Source of the DNA: Cognatitamlana sp035818475
GTDB taxonomy: Bacteria > Bacteroidota > Bacteroidia > Flavobacteriales > Flavobacteriaceae
DNA: 64,000 nt
Direction: 5' to 3'
Assembly (NCBI RefSeq): GCF_035818475.1
Contig: NZ_JAYMGV010000001.1
Span: 1 to 64,000, forward strand
Shown here: positions 35,493 to 43,675 of the stretch, one piece after another
Numbering within the stretch: the first letter of the stretch is position 1
Layout: the number at the start of each line of letters is the position of its first letter
Made by a program: the position numbers and the translations under genes
The notes under the pieces: generated by a model
What the model saw: the letters and a program-made list of their open reading frames with translations, nothing else
Told to the model about the DNA's origin: nothing
Databases searched by the model: none

Positions 35493-36107
35493 ATGAAAAA
35501 AGGGATAATTGCTGGCTTAGGCTGTGGGGCACTAGTTATAATTGTAATTATAATCTTAGGGGCTTTTGCTCTAATTTTTGGCTACAATTTTAACAATACT
35601 GCTGTCGAATATGAAGCTGATGCAAAGACCGCTTGGTCTAAGGTAGAAAGCTCTTATCAGCGCCGTGCAGATTTAATTCCAAACTTAGTATCAACAGTTA
35701 AAGGGTACGCTGCACACGAAAAAGAAACCTTAGAAGGCGTTATTAAAGCAAGATCTGAAGCAACAAAAACGACTATTAACGCAGGTGACCTTACTCCCGA
35801 AAAGATAGCTCAATTTCAACAAGCACAACAGGGGTTAAGCGGAGCTTTATCAAAATTACTATTGACAGTTGAACGTTATCCAGAGTTAAAAGCTGACAAA
35901 AGCTTTTTAGAATTACAATCTCAACTTGAAGGAACAGAAAACAGGATTAATGTAACTAGGGATCGCTATAATGATGCTGTGAATATTTATGACATATATA
36001 TAAAAAAGTTCCCAGGAAAATTGTTTGCAAGTATATTAGGTTTTGAGGAAATGGCTCGATTTAAAAGTGCACCTGGTAGCGAAAATGCTCCAAAAGTAGA
36101 ATTTTAA
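35493..36107 (+). CDS. LemA family protein
   Basis: A 204-residue membrane protein with an N-terminal transmembrane helix (about 9-31) and a helical LemA domain. Family signatures are EYEADAKTAWSKVESSYQRRADLIPNLVSTVKGYA, seen from about residue 39, and VTRDRYNDAVNIYDIYIKKFPG near 152-173. Function is unknown, but LemA genes in many bacteria are next to TPM-domain genes, as here. It starts 12 bases after the MerR gene and ends 2 bases before the next gene. Confidence 0.95.
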   Translation: MKKGIIAGLGCGALVIIVIIILGAFALIFGYNFNNTAVEYEADAKTAWSKVESSYQRRADLIPNLVSTVKGYAAHEKETLEGVIKARSEATKTTINAGDLTPEKIAQFQQAQQGLSGALSKLLLTVERYPELKADKSFLELQSQLEGTENRINVTRDRYNDAVNIYDIYIKKFPGKLFASILGFEEMARFKSAPGSENAPKVEF

Positions 36108-36109
36108 AA

Positions 36110-36550
36110 ATGTCAAAAATAGAAGACTTTCTTACTGCTGCTGAAGAACAAGACATTGTTGAAGCCATAAGGGTAGCAGAATTAAACACTTCTGGTGAAA
36201 TACGTGTTCATATTGAAAGGACCTCTAATAGAGAGGCAACAGATCGGGCTTTAGAGCTTTTTCACACTTTGAAAATGGACAATACAAAACTTCAAAATGC
36301 CGTATTGATATACCTGGCCATTGATGACAAAACCTTTGTGATTTATGGAGATCAGGGTATTAATAAAGTAGTAGAACATGATTTTTGGGATTGCACCAAA
36401 GATATCATGCAATCCCATTTTAAAAACGGACAGTTTAAACAAGGGTTAGTTGAAGGCATTTTAAGATCCGGAGAGCGGTTAAAACACTATTTTCCTTATA
36501 CTGATGATGATGATGCCAATGAACTTACCAACGAAATTTCAAAAGGATAG
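36110..36550 (+). CDS. TPM domain protein without a signal peptide
   Basis: A 146-residue protein matching the TPM_phosphatase domain (PF04536). Typical segments are AIRVAELNTSGEIRVHIE and NAVLIYLAIDDKTFVIYGDQGINKVVEHDFWD. It lacks the signal peptide, membrane helix and Gly tail of its neighbour, so it appears cytoplasmic, or membrane-associated through partners. It is 2 bases after lemA and 6 bases before the second TPM gene, so they form one operon. Biochemical role uncertain. Confidence 0.9.
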   Translation: MSKIEDFLTAAEEQDIVEAIRVAELNTSGEIRVHIERTSNREATDRALELFHTLKMDNTKLQNAVLIYLAIDDKTFVIYGDQGINKVVEHDFWDCTKDIMQSHFKNGQFKQGLVEGILRSGERLKHYFPYTDDDDANELTNEISKG

Positions 36551-36556
36551 TTTGGT

Positions 36557-37393
36557 ATGAAGGTTTTAGATTTAACACATAATCGATTGGGCTGTAAAAA
36601 TGTCTATGCTTCATTATTTATAACACTTTTTGTATTCAGTTTTACATTTGCACAATTTGAGATCCCTAAAAAGCCTGAATTTCAAACTAGTGTTTATGAC
36701 TATATAAACCTGCTTTCTTCTTCAGAAAAAAATCATTTAGAGCAGAAACTTATAAAATATTCTGACACGACCTCTACACAAATAGTAATAGCTATAATCA
36801 ATTCTACTGAAGGTGAAAACATAAACTATCTGGGTGCAAAATGGGGACAAGATTGGGGTATTGGCCAGGAAAAAGAGGACAACGGTATTTTAGTTCTATT
36901 GGCTAAAAATGATAGAAAAATTGCAATCAATACCGGTTACGGTGTTGAACACCTTTTAACAGATGCCTTATCAAAACGAATTATTGAACGGGACATTATT
37001 CCATATTTTAAACAAAATGATTATCCGGGAGGTTTAAACAGAGGGATTGATGCTATTTTTGAAGTCCTTAATGGTGAATATAAAGGCTCCAGAAAATCAG
37101 ATAGTCACGGGGCTCCAGTTGGGTTTATTATTATTCTCATTTTTATATTCATCATTATTCTGATATCTATTTCAAATAATAGACGTGGTGGTGGAAAAGG
37201 AGGAAACCGATTAGACAGTAGAGATTTACTGGAAGCCATTATACTAAGCAATATGGGAAGAGGCAACTATCGCAGAGGCTCATCAAGTGGCTGGGGCGGA
37301 AGTTCTGGTGGTGGTTTTGGTGGCGGAGGCGGCTTTGGTGGAGGCTTCGGCGGAGGTGGTTTTGGAGGCGGAGGAGCTTCAGGTGGCTGGTAA
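36557..37393 (+). CDS. Exported TPM domain protein with a glycine-rich tail
   Basis: A 278-residue YgcG-type protein. A signal peptide ends near residue 33 (FTFAQ), the TPM domain spans about 42-170 (YDYINLLSSSEKNHLEQKL, LVLLAKNDRKIAINTGYGVE), a transmembrane helix follows at about 188-206, and the last ~40 residues are nearly only Gly, Ser, Phe. This layout puts the TPM domain in the periplasm and the glycine tail in the cytoplasm. Last gene of the M23-MerR-LemA-TPM run and convergent with der. Confidence 0.92.
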   Translation: MKVLDLTHNRLGCKNVYASLFITLFVFSFTFAQFEIPKKPEFQTSVYDYINLLSSSEKNHLEQKLIKYSDTTSTQIVIAIINSTEGENINYLGAKWGQDWGIGQEKEDNGILVLLAKNDRKIAINTGYGVEHLLTDALSKRIIERDIIPYFKQNDYPGGLNRGIDAIFEVLNGEYKGSRKSDSHGAPVGFIIILIFIFIIILISISNNRRGGGKGGNRLDSRDLLEAIILSNMGRGNYRRGSSSGWGGSSGGGFGGGGGFGGGFGGGGFGGGGASGGW

Positions 37394-37406
37394 CAAGCTA
37401 ACAGGC

Positions 37407-38711
37407 CTACTTTTTTCGCATATACACACTGATTGGCACACCATTAAACCCAAAATTATCACGCAATTTATTCTCTAAAAATCGCTTATATGGCTCTTTG
37501 ATATATTGAGGAAGGTTACAGAAAAAAGCAAATTGCGGCTGTGGGGTGGGCAATTGCATAATGTATTTTATTTTAACAAATTTACCTTTATATGCCGGTG
37601 GTGGATAGCTTTCAATAATTGGCTGCAGGACATCATTAAGCTCACTTGTCTTTATCTTCTTACTACGATTTTTATAAACCTCTACAGCGGTTTCAATAGC
37701 TTTGAATATACGTTGTTTTGTTAAAGCTGATATAAATACAATTGGCACATCTGTAAATGGTTCCATTTGTTTTCTTATAGCTTTTTCATATGCTTTTACA
37801 GACTTATGATCTTTCTCTACCAAATCCCACTTGTTAACCAAAACAACAATTCCTTTTCTATTGCGTTCAGCTAACCAAAAAATATTCTGTACCTGTCCAT
37901 CAAAACCTCTGTTGGCATCTAAAACCAAAAGGCAAACATCTGCATGCTCAATAGCTCTTACACTCCGCATTACAGAATAGAATTCCAGATCTTCCTTAAC
38001 TTTAGATTTTCTTCTGATTCCAGCAGTATCTACTAAGTTAAATTCAAAACCAAAACGATTATACTTGGTATCAATGGCATCTCGTGTAGTTCCGGCAATA
38101 TCTGTAACTATATACCTGTCTTCTCCTATTAAGGCATTTATAAATGATGATTTCCCTGCATTTGGGCGACCAACCACAGCAAAACGTGGTAGATCCTCTT
38201 CTATAACGTCTTCCTTCTCAGGTAAAGCTTCAACCAAAGCATCTAATAATTCACCTGTACCACTACCATTTATACTTGCAATAGTGTAATACTCCCCTAA
38301 ACCTAATGCATAAAATTCAACCGCATCTTCGGCTCGTTTTCCATTATCAACTTTATTGACTACTAAAAAAACTGGTTTATTAACTCTTCTAAGCAATTTA
38401 GCGACATCTTCATCCATACCTGTAACTCCTGCCTCTACATCAACCATAAAAATAATGGCATCAGCTTCATCTATTGCCAGTTCTACCTGCTTATCTATTT
38501 CAGCTTCAAAAATATCATCACTCCCTAAAACGTAACCTCCTGTATCAATTAGAGAAAACTCTTTTCCATTCCAATCACTTTTTCCATAATGACGATCCCT
38601 GGTTACTCCACTTACAGCATCAACAATGGCTTCTCGTCTTTGAATTAAACGATTAAAAAATGTTGATTTGCCAACATTTGGTCTTCCTACAATGGCTACT
38701 ATATTGCTCAT
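37407..38711 (-). CDS. der: Ribosome-associated GTPase Der (EngA)
   Basis: Double GTPase needed for 50S ribosome maturation. The 434 residues contain two G domains: P-loops at 9-16 (GRPNVGKS) and 181-188 (GRPNAGKS), the first NKVD at 119-122, and a second NKWD near 290. The C-terminal KH-like domain ends with FGFNGVPISVYMRKK. A minus-strand TATTTTTG at 38780-38773 is a candidate -7 element. It has no close same-strand neighbour. Confidence 0.98.
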   Translation of the reverse strand: MSNIVAIVGRPNVGKSTFFNRLIQRREAIVDAVSGVTRDRHYGKSDWNGKEFSLIDTGGYVLGSDDIFEAEIDKQVELAIDEADAIIFMVDVEAGVTGMDEDVAKLLRRVNKPVFLVVNKVDNGKRAEDAVEFYALGLGEYYTIASINGSGTGELLDALVEALPEKEDVIEEDLPRFAVVGRPNAGKSSFINALIGEDRYIVTDIAGTTRDAIDTKYNRFGFEFNLVDTAGIRRKSKVKEDLEFYSVMRSVRAIEHADVCLLVLDANRGFDGQVQNIFWLAERNRKGIVVLVNKWDLVEKDHKSVKAYEKAIRKQMEPFTDVPIVFISALTKQRIFKAIETAVEVYKNRSKKIKTSELNDVLQPIIESYPPPAYKGKFVKIKYIMQLPTPQPQFAFFCNLPQYIKEPYKRFLENKLRDNFGFNGVPISVYMRKK

Positions 38712-38877
38712 ATACTTTTATTAAAGCTAACAGGTTAAAACCGATTCACTTAAGGTTTCCTGAAAACTTTTGCAAAAATAGGAAATATCCTGAATGTCCC
38801 ATCCTTTTTATGATAAAGAATAAAATTCATCAATCTGAAAAAAAATAGTATTTTACTCATTCAAAAAACCAAACTCA

Positions 38878-39384
38878 ATGGCTTTATCAAATGATATTGT
38901 TTTAAGACCACGATTTAAAATTAAAATAGGCAGGTATAATCAATCTATTTTGAGTGATTTTAGAAACGCTAAAACAACACAATCTGATTTTATAGTTACC
39001 AGAGTTGACGATCATGTTTTTATAAAGTTTCCAAGAGATAAACAGACATTTTGGTCACCTCAGTTACATCTAGAAATCAACAAAGTAGACGATAATAATA
39101 GTATCATTCATGGGTTATTTGGCCCAAATCCTACAGTATGGACCATGTTTATTTTTCTTCATTTTATGATAATCACAGTTTTTGTTATTTTAGGCATATG
39201 GGCTTATAGCGAATGGTCTTTAGAACAGAATATTGCGCTACAGGTAAGTTTAATGGTTTTAATGGTAGTCATCTGGATAGCATTATACTTTGCCGGTAGT
39301 ATAGGAAAAGCTTCAAGCAAACAGGAAATGCACGCTTTAAATGATTTTATGTATAAAGTATTAGGCGAAAAAAAAGCATCTTAA
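38878..39384 (+). CDS. Two-helix membrane protein of unknown function
   Basis: Not recognised. The 168-residue product has a soluble N-terminal half with strand-like segments (RPRFKIKIGRYNQSIL, DHVFIKFPRDKQTFWSPQLHLEI) and two transmembrane helices at about 87-109 and 121-140, followed by a short charged tail. The N-terminal part is reminiscent of small membrane-coupled sensors but that is only an impression. The last codons and stop lie inside the terminator hairpin at 39371-39398. Confidence 0.6.
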   Translation: MALSNDIVLRPRFKIKIGRYNQSILSDFRNAKTTQSDFIVTRVDDHVFIKFPRDKQTFWSPQLHLEINKVDDNNSIIHGLFGPNPTVWTMFIFLHFMIITVFVILGIWAYSEWSLEQNIALQVSLMVLMVVIWIALYFAGSIGKASSKQEMHALNDFMYKVLGEKKAS

Positions 39385-39398
39385 AATAAGATGCTTTT
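39371..39398. terminator. Terminator overlapping a gene end
   Basis: AAAAAGCATCTTA (39371-39383) pairs with TAAGATGCTTTT (39387-39398) around a three-base loop. The left arm includes the last codons and stop of the plus-strand gene; the element also lies 35 bases after the minus-strand choice-of-anchor I gene. Confidence 0.8.
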
Positions 39399-39433
39399 CT
39401 AACTAACTCAAAATTCAATATAGCAATGGGTTA

Positions 39434-40951
39434 CTATTGAATATTTTCGTAGAAACTAACTGTACCACTATCTTCGTTAGAAACTACCAATATATCTTTT
39501 CCGTTAGGGCTATCTTCAGCTTCTATTATCAATAGACCTTCAGGAGCTTCGTCTCCATTGTGTGATAATATATCTAAAAACTTAGGGGCTGTAGGATTGG
39601 TGACATCATATACTAATACCTGGTCGTTTCTTTCTAAACCAACAAATAAAATATATCTTTCATTTCCTATATTCAAAACATCAACTGCCTCAGGCTCTGC
39701 GCCTTTATCATCACTCCTTTTATCGGCATCGTTAAAACGACTTGGAGTTGCTGCCAATGTTTCTGTAGCTATGCTATGTCCACTATCATAAAGTAAGTTT
39801 CCATTTGAAGACCATACACTAAATGAACGTGCCCCATAGCTGTATATTTGATCTACGTCATTATCGTTATCAATATCCCCTAAAGTTGTGGTGGTTTTTA
39901 ATCGGCCTAAATTAACTTCATTTAAAAAATCGCCCGCAACCGGGTAAGCAGATTCATCTAATGTTAAGTCGTCTACCCGCACCTCTTCACTATACCCGCC
40001 ATAATCTCTGGCATCACCTTCATTAGCAGAAAATATATAATCTGTTCCTCCAATATTTACTGAGGTTATGGCATCTGGTTGGTAAATACCTAATACCGGC
40101 CAGTTTTTAAGTGCAGTAACTCCATCTTTATCACTGGCATCAATTTCATTACCAGGAACACTATAATCTTTAAAACCAAAAGGGTAAATAGCTTCAATGG
40201 TTTTAGATATCAAATTTACTTTAGCCATACCATTATTTTCCTGTAATGACACCCATGCTGTACTTGAATCATCTGAAACTGCCACATATTCTGGTTCAAC
40301 ATCCTGAGCTAGAGTTGCCCCAGGTCCAAACACTCTAAAACCTTGCGCTTCAAGATTAGCTTCTTCTCCGTTGAATGAAGTAAAATCTAATGTAGTTACA
40401 GAATCATCAGATAAATCTATAATACTAATTGTTCCTAAAGGGTCATTAGTATAATCGTCATTTGGTTCTCCTTCATTAGCAGAAATGATAAGGGTTCCAT
40501 CTTTTGAAAAAGTAACCATATCCGGTAGTGCTCCAACGGTATATTGGTTTAATAACAAATGATCTGAAGTATCATAAACCAAAATTTTACCAGGGTTTTG
40601 TTTAGGGTCAGCTTCCACAGCAATAGCTAGTTTTCCATCATAAACAGCAACACTATTTGGTGACCCAAATGCTGCTAAATCTATTGGTGATTCTACTAGA
40701 GGTGCATCTAAATTTGAAATGTTATGAACTGAAACCTGATTAGATTCAACATTAACAGTAAAAAGTTTCTTTGAAATAGCATCGTATGCTGAAATTTCAG
40801 AAGCTCCTTCACCTCCAACTTTTATTGAGGTCTTGTATTGAAAATTCACCTCTGTATTTACAACAGGGTCTTTAGGGATTTCGCCATCTTCATGACAGCT
40901 ATAAATTGCAGCAATACAAACTGCACTGGTAAGTAGTTTTTTAAATTTCAT
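39434..40951 (-). CDS. Choice-of-anchor I family propeller lipoprotein
   Basis: A 505-residue lipoprotein with lipobox IYSC (Cys19). The body is a beta-propeller of LVIVD-like repeats: VNVESNQVSVHNISNLDAPLVES, GKILVYDTSDHLLLNQYTVGALPDMVTFSKDG, ISANEGEPNDDYTNDPLGTISIIDLS, and a late NERYILFVGLERNDQVLVYDVTNP. EGEPNDDYTNDPLG and ANEGDARDYGGY are typical of the 'choice-of-anchor I' group. The C-terminus ends in a last propeller strand with no sorting domain visible, so the anchor is the N-terminal lipid. Function is unknown, possibly metal or phosphate linked in related proteins. Confidence 0.85.
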   Translation of the reverse strand: MKFKKLLTSAVCIAAIYSCHEDGEIPKDPVVNTEVNFQYKTSIKVGGEGASEISAYDAISKKLFTVNVESNQVSVHNISNLDAPLVESPIDLAAFGSPNSVAVYDGKLAIAVEADPKQNPGKILVYDTSDHLLLNQYTVGALPDMVTFSKDGTLIISANEGEPNDDYTNDPLGTISIIDLSDDSVTTLDFTSFNGEEANLEAQGFRVFGPGATLAQDVEPEYVAVSDDSSTAWVSLQENNGMAKVNLISKTIEAIYPFGFKDYSVPGNEIDASDKDGVTALKNWPVLGIYQPDAITSVNIGGTDYIFSANEGDARDYGGYSEEVRVDDLTLDESAYPVAGDFLNEVNLGRLKTTTTLGDIDNDNDVDQIYSYGARSFSVWSSNGNLLYDSGHSIATETLAATPSRFNDADKRSDDKGAEPEAVDVLNIGNERYILFVGLERNDQVLVYDVTNPTAPKFLDILSHNGDEAPEGLLIIEAEDSPNGKDILVVSNEDSGTVSFYENIQ

Positions 40952-41033
40952 ATTTGATTATTTTATTTGCACAAATATGAAGTCTCTACTTTATGTTAAT
41001 GTTATCTAATCAAAAAGCTATTATTAGGATTTG

Positions 41034-41915
41034 CTAGTTATTGTAACCAAAACGTTTCAGTTGGTTTTGATTACTCCGCCAATTTTTATTGACTTTAACG
41101 TATAATTCTATATGAATCTGTTTTCCAAAGAAGGTTTCCAAATCCTTTCTGGCCTCAACTCCTACACGTTTTAGCGCGCTACCCTTATGGCCTATAATAA
41201 TTCCTTTTTGGGTTTCTCGTTCAACCATAATAACCGAACGAACCCTGATAATATCTTCTTCTTCTAAAAATGCTTCGGTATCTACCTCAACGGCATAAGG
41301 TATTTCTTTTTTGTAATGAAGTAAGATCTTTTCGCGAATAGTCTCATTAATAAAGAAGCGTTCCGGCTTATCTGTTAACTGATCTTTAGGGTAAAATGGC
41401 GGAGATTCCGGAAGCAGCTCAATAATACGATTAAAAACTTCCTTTACATTAAAACCTTCTAATGCAGATACTGGAAAAATTTCTGCATTAGGCACTTTTT
41501 GAGCCCAAAGCTGCACTTGGGATTCTAATTGTTCCTGATCAGATTTATCAATCTTATTTAATAGCAATAAAACTGGTATTTTTGAATTGGTTATTTTATT
41601 AAAAAAAGCTTCGTCTTTTAGCTCGCTTTCACCAATTTCAACCATATAGATCAGTACATCGGCATCTTCAAAAGCAGATTTCACAAACCCCATCATAGAT
41701 TCCTGAAGCTCATATGTCGGTTTTATAATTCCGGGCGTATCACTTAAAACCACCTGAAAATCATCGCCATTTACTATGCCAAGAATTCTGTGTCGGGTTG
41801 TTTGTGCCTTTGAGGTAATAATTGATAATTTTTCGCCTATAAAAGCGTTCATTAATGTTGATTTACCTACGTTGGGATTTCCAATAATATTTACAAAACC
41901 TGCTTTATGGGTCAT
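41034..41915 (-). CDS. era: GTPase Era
   Basis: Binds 16S rRNA and acts in 30S assembly. The 293 residues contain an N-terminal Ras-like GTPase domain (GNPNVGKSTLMNAF at about 12-25, LSDTPGI near 57-63, NKID at about 121) and a C-terminal KH domain with IIIGHKGSALKRVG near 240. A good promoter lies upstream on the same strand (41971-41939), giving a leader of about 17 bases. Confidence 0.97.
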   Translation of the reverse strand: MTHKAGFVNIIGNPNVGKSTLMNAFIGEKLSIITSKAQTTRHRILGIVNGDDFQVVLSDTPGIIKPTYELQESMMGFVKSAFEDADVLIYMVEIGESELKDEAFFNKITNSKIPVLLLLNKIDKSDQEQLESQVQLWAQKVPNAEIFPVSALEGFNVKEVFNRIIELLPESPPFYPKDQLTDKPERFFINETIREKILLHYKKEIPYAVEVDTEAFLEEEDIIRVRSVIMVERETQKGIIIGHKGSALKRVGVEARKDLETFFGKQIHIELYVKVNKNWRSNQNQLKRFGYNN

Positions 41916-41938
41916 TTGTTCCTGTTTTATACCGAATG

Positions 41939-41971
41939 CAAAGTTACAACTTGAATACCTTTATTCTACAA
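41939..41971 (-). promoter_or_regulatory. era promoter
   Basis: On the minus strand, TTG (41971-41969), 22-base spacer, TAACTTTG (41946-41939), matching the Bacteroidota consensus. Start of transcription predicted near 41932, about 17 bases before the ATG. Confidence 0.55.
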
Positions 41972-41990
41972 TAAAAATATTATAAACAAA

Positions 41991-42017
41991 AAAGCAGGAA
42001 GTAAAACTTCCTGCTTT
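41991..42017 (-). terminator. FKBP gene terminator
   Basis: AAAGCAGGAAGT (41991-42002) pairs perfectly with ACTTCCTGCTTT (42006-42017) around a three-base loop, with an A run outside that gives a T run on the minus strand. It lies 23 bases after the FKBP stop. Confidence 0.85.
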
Positions 42018-42039
42018 TTCAATACTTTAATTAGATAAA

Positions 42040-42744
42040 TTATTTAATTTCTAACAACTCAACATCAAAGATAAGTGTTGCGTAAGGCTTGATTGCTCCT
42101 CCTGGTCTGGGATTAGCTCCGTAAGCTAATTCTTGAGGTATAAAGAACTTATATTTTGCCCCTTGTTTCATCAATTGTAGTCCTTCAGTCCACCCTTTTA
42201 TTACTTGAGTTACACCAAACTCAGCTGGCTCACCTCTATCAACAGAGCTATCAAATACAGTACCGTCAAGTAAAGTTCCATGGTAATGTACTTTTACTTT
42301 AGAAGCAGTAGTTGGTTTTTCTCCTGTTCCTTCTTTTAAAACAATATACTGTAAACCACTTTCGGTTGTTTGCACACCTTCTTTTGATTTGTTTTCAGCT
42401 AAAAACTTTTCTCCTTCTTCCTTATTCTTTTCTCCCTCTTCCTGACGCTTAGCCACTTCTTCTTGTTGCTTCTTTTGGAAATACGCCTGAACTACTTTTT
42501 GTGCATCTGCCTGCTCTAATAAAATATCTGTTGAATCTAATACATTAACAAAACCCTGAATAAATAAATCGTTATCAAAATCATCAAAGCTAGCTTTAAC
42601 GTTTCTAGCTACATCCATACCAATTGCATAACTCACAGAGTCTAATTCTGTTTTTATTGGTTTATTTGTTACTCCATTCTTATTATTACAAGACACTACT
42701 AGTAAAACCATTGCTACTAGACTTGAAAGTTTCATTATTTTCAT
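42040..42744 (-). CDS. FKBP-type peptidyl-prolyl isomerase lipoprotein
   Basis: A 234-residue lipoprotein. The frame opens at 42882, but ATG at 42744 yields the lipoprotein signal MKIMKLSSLVAMVLLVVSC with Cys19. The N-terminal Mip-like dimerisation region (DSVSYAIGMDVARNVKASFDDFDND...) is followed by a long charged helix and the FKBP domain (about 145-234; KVHYHGTLLDGTVFDSSVDRGEP, WTEGLQLMKQGAKYKFFIP, LAYG). Predicted to assist folding in the periplasm. A promoter at 42813-42781 supports the shorter start. Confidence 0.95.
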   Translation of the reverse strand: MKIMKLSSLVAMVLLVVSCNNKNGVTNKPIKTELDSVSYAIGMDVARNVKASFDDFDNDLFIQGFVNVLDSTDILLEQADAQKVVQAYFQKKQQEEVAKRQEEGEKNKEEGEKFLAENKSKEGVQTTESGLQYIVLKEGTGEKPTTASKVKVHYHGTLLDGTVFDSSVDRGEPAEFGVTQVIKGWTEGLQLMKQGAKYKFFIPQELAYGANPRPGGAIKPYATLIFDVELLEIK

Positions 42745-42780
42745 TTTAATTATAATTTTTTTATGTGACGCCAAATGTAA

Positions 42781-42813
42781 CAAATTTAAAGGGAGTAAAA
42801 AAAAGTTACTCAA
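42781..42813 (-). promoter_or_regulatory. FKBP gene promoter
   Basis: On the minus strand, TTG (42813-42811), 22-base spacer, TAAATTTG (42788-42781). It lies inside the upstream part of the longer open frame and gives a leader of about 30 bases to the ATG at 42744. Confidence 0.5.
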
Positions 42814-42867
42814 AACATTCCGATACATAAACATATAAAAACCACATTTTAGAGCGGTTCTAAATAT

Positions 42868-42896
42868 AAAAAAGAGCTCCAATTACGAAGCTCTTT
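42868..42896 (-). terminator. kdgK-eda operon terminator
   Basis: AAAGAGCT (42871-42878) pairs with AGCTCTTT (42889-42896), and on the minus strand this is followed by a run of six T. It is 22 bases after the eda stop. Confidence 0.75.
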
Positions 42897-42917
42897 AACA
42901 TGACTAACTAAATATGA

Positions 42918-43586
42918 TCATTGCCTGACTGATTTTACAATATCCAGTGCAGTTCTTACGTCCTGCTCTAGTTTAGTATAATCTTTATTTGCAATAATTT
43001 CTTTTGATATTAATTTAGACCCCATTCCAACACAAGTAACGCCTGCATCAAACCACCCCTTTAAGTTTTCCTTTGTTGGGGCAACGCCTCCAGTAGGCAT
43101 AATACTAGTCCAAGGTTGAGGCCCTTTAACCCCCTTTACAAATTGAGGACCATATATATCTCCTGGAAATAATTTCACTATTTCACAGCCTAACTCTTCT
43201 GCTCTTGCAATCTCAGTTAAGGTTCCACAGCCGGGAGACCAAAGCACTTTTTTACGATTACACGCTATTGCTATATCCTCCCTAAGTACCGGTGTTACAA
43301 CAAAATTGGCTCCCAAAGCCATATATAATGAAGCTGCTGCTCCATCAGTAACAGATCCTACTCCCATAATCATACCCGGTAATTCTGCAATGGCATATTT
43401 TGTTAACGCTCCAAAAACCTCATGGGCAAAATCACCTCGAGCGGTAAACTCCATTAAACGCGCCCCGCCATCATAACAGGCTTTTAAAACGTTCTTACTC
43501 AATTCTATATCACTATTAAAAAACAAAGGAATCATTCCAGTATCTTTCATAGTTTGTGCCACTTCTAATCTTGTAAATTGTGCCAT
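42918..43586 (-). CDS. eda: KDPG/KHG aldolase
   Basis: Splits 2-keto-3-deoxy-6-phosphogluconate into pyruvate and glyceraldehyde-3-phosphate. The 222-residue product has the Schiff-base lysine K138 in CEIVKLFPGDIYGP and the acid/base glutamate E47 in ARLMEFTARG. The MPTGGV phosphate-binding turn follows at about 163-168. It is 89 bases downstream of kdgK on the same strand and ends at a terminator, so it is the last gene of a kdgK-eda operon. It would complete the breakdown of KDG produced by the UxaA dehydratase of the neighbouring operon. Confidence 0.95.
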   Translation of the reverse strand: MAQFTRLEVAQTMKDTGMIPLFFNSDIELSKNVLKACYDGGARLMEFTARGDFAHEVFGALTKYAIAELPGMIMGVGSVTDGAAASLYMALGANFVVTPVLREDIAIACNRKKVLWSPGCGTLTEIARAEELGCEIVKLFPGDIYGPQFVKGVKGPQPWTSIMPTGGVAPTKENLKGWFDAGVTCVGMGSKLISKEIIANKDYTKLEQDVRTALDIVKSVRQ

Positions 43587-43601
43587 TTTTCTAAATGTTT
43601 A

Positions 43602-43663
43602 ATTGTTGATTCATGTAATTGCTGACCTATCAAATCTTTTAAACGATTCAACAGATCAACAAT
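43602..43663 (-). promoter_or_regulatory. Intercistronic inverted repeat in kdgK-eda
   Basis: ATTGTTGAT (43602-43610) and ATCAACAAT (43655-43663) are perfect inverted copies framing most of the 89-base gap. In the transcript they would form a 9-bp stem with a 44-base loop. Confidence 0.4.
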
Positions 43664-43675
43664 GATACACTTATA

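Noticed and set aside
34180..37393. Phage lysis or defence module
   Set aside because: M23, LemA and TPM genes have ordinary composition and neighbours, and no phage structural, integrase or defence genes are present.
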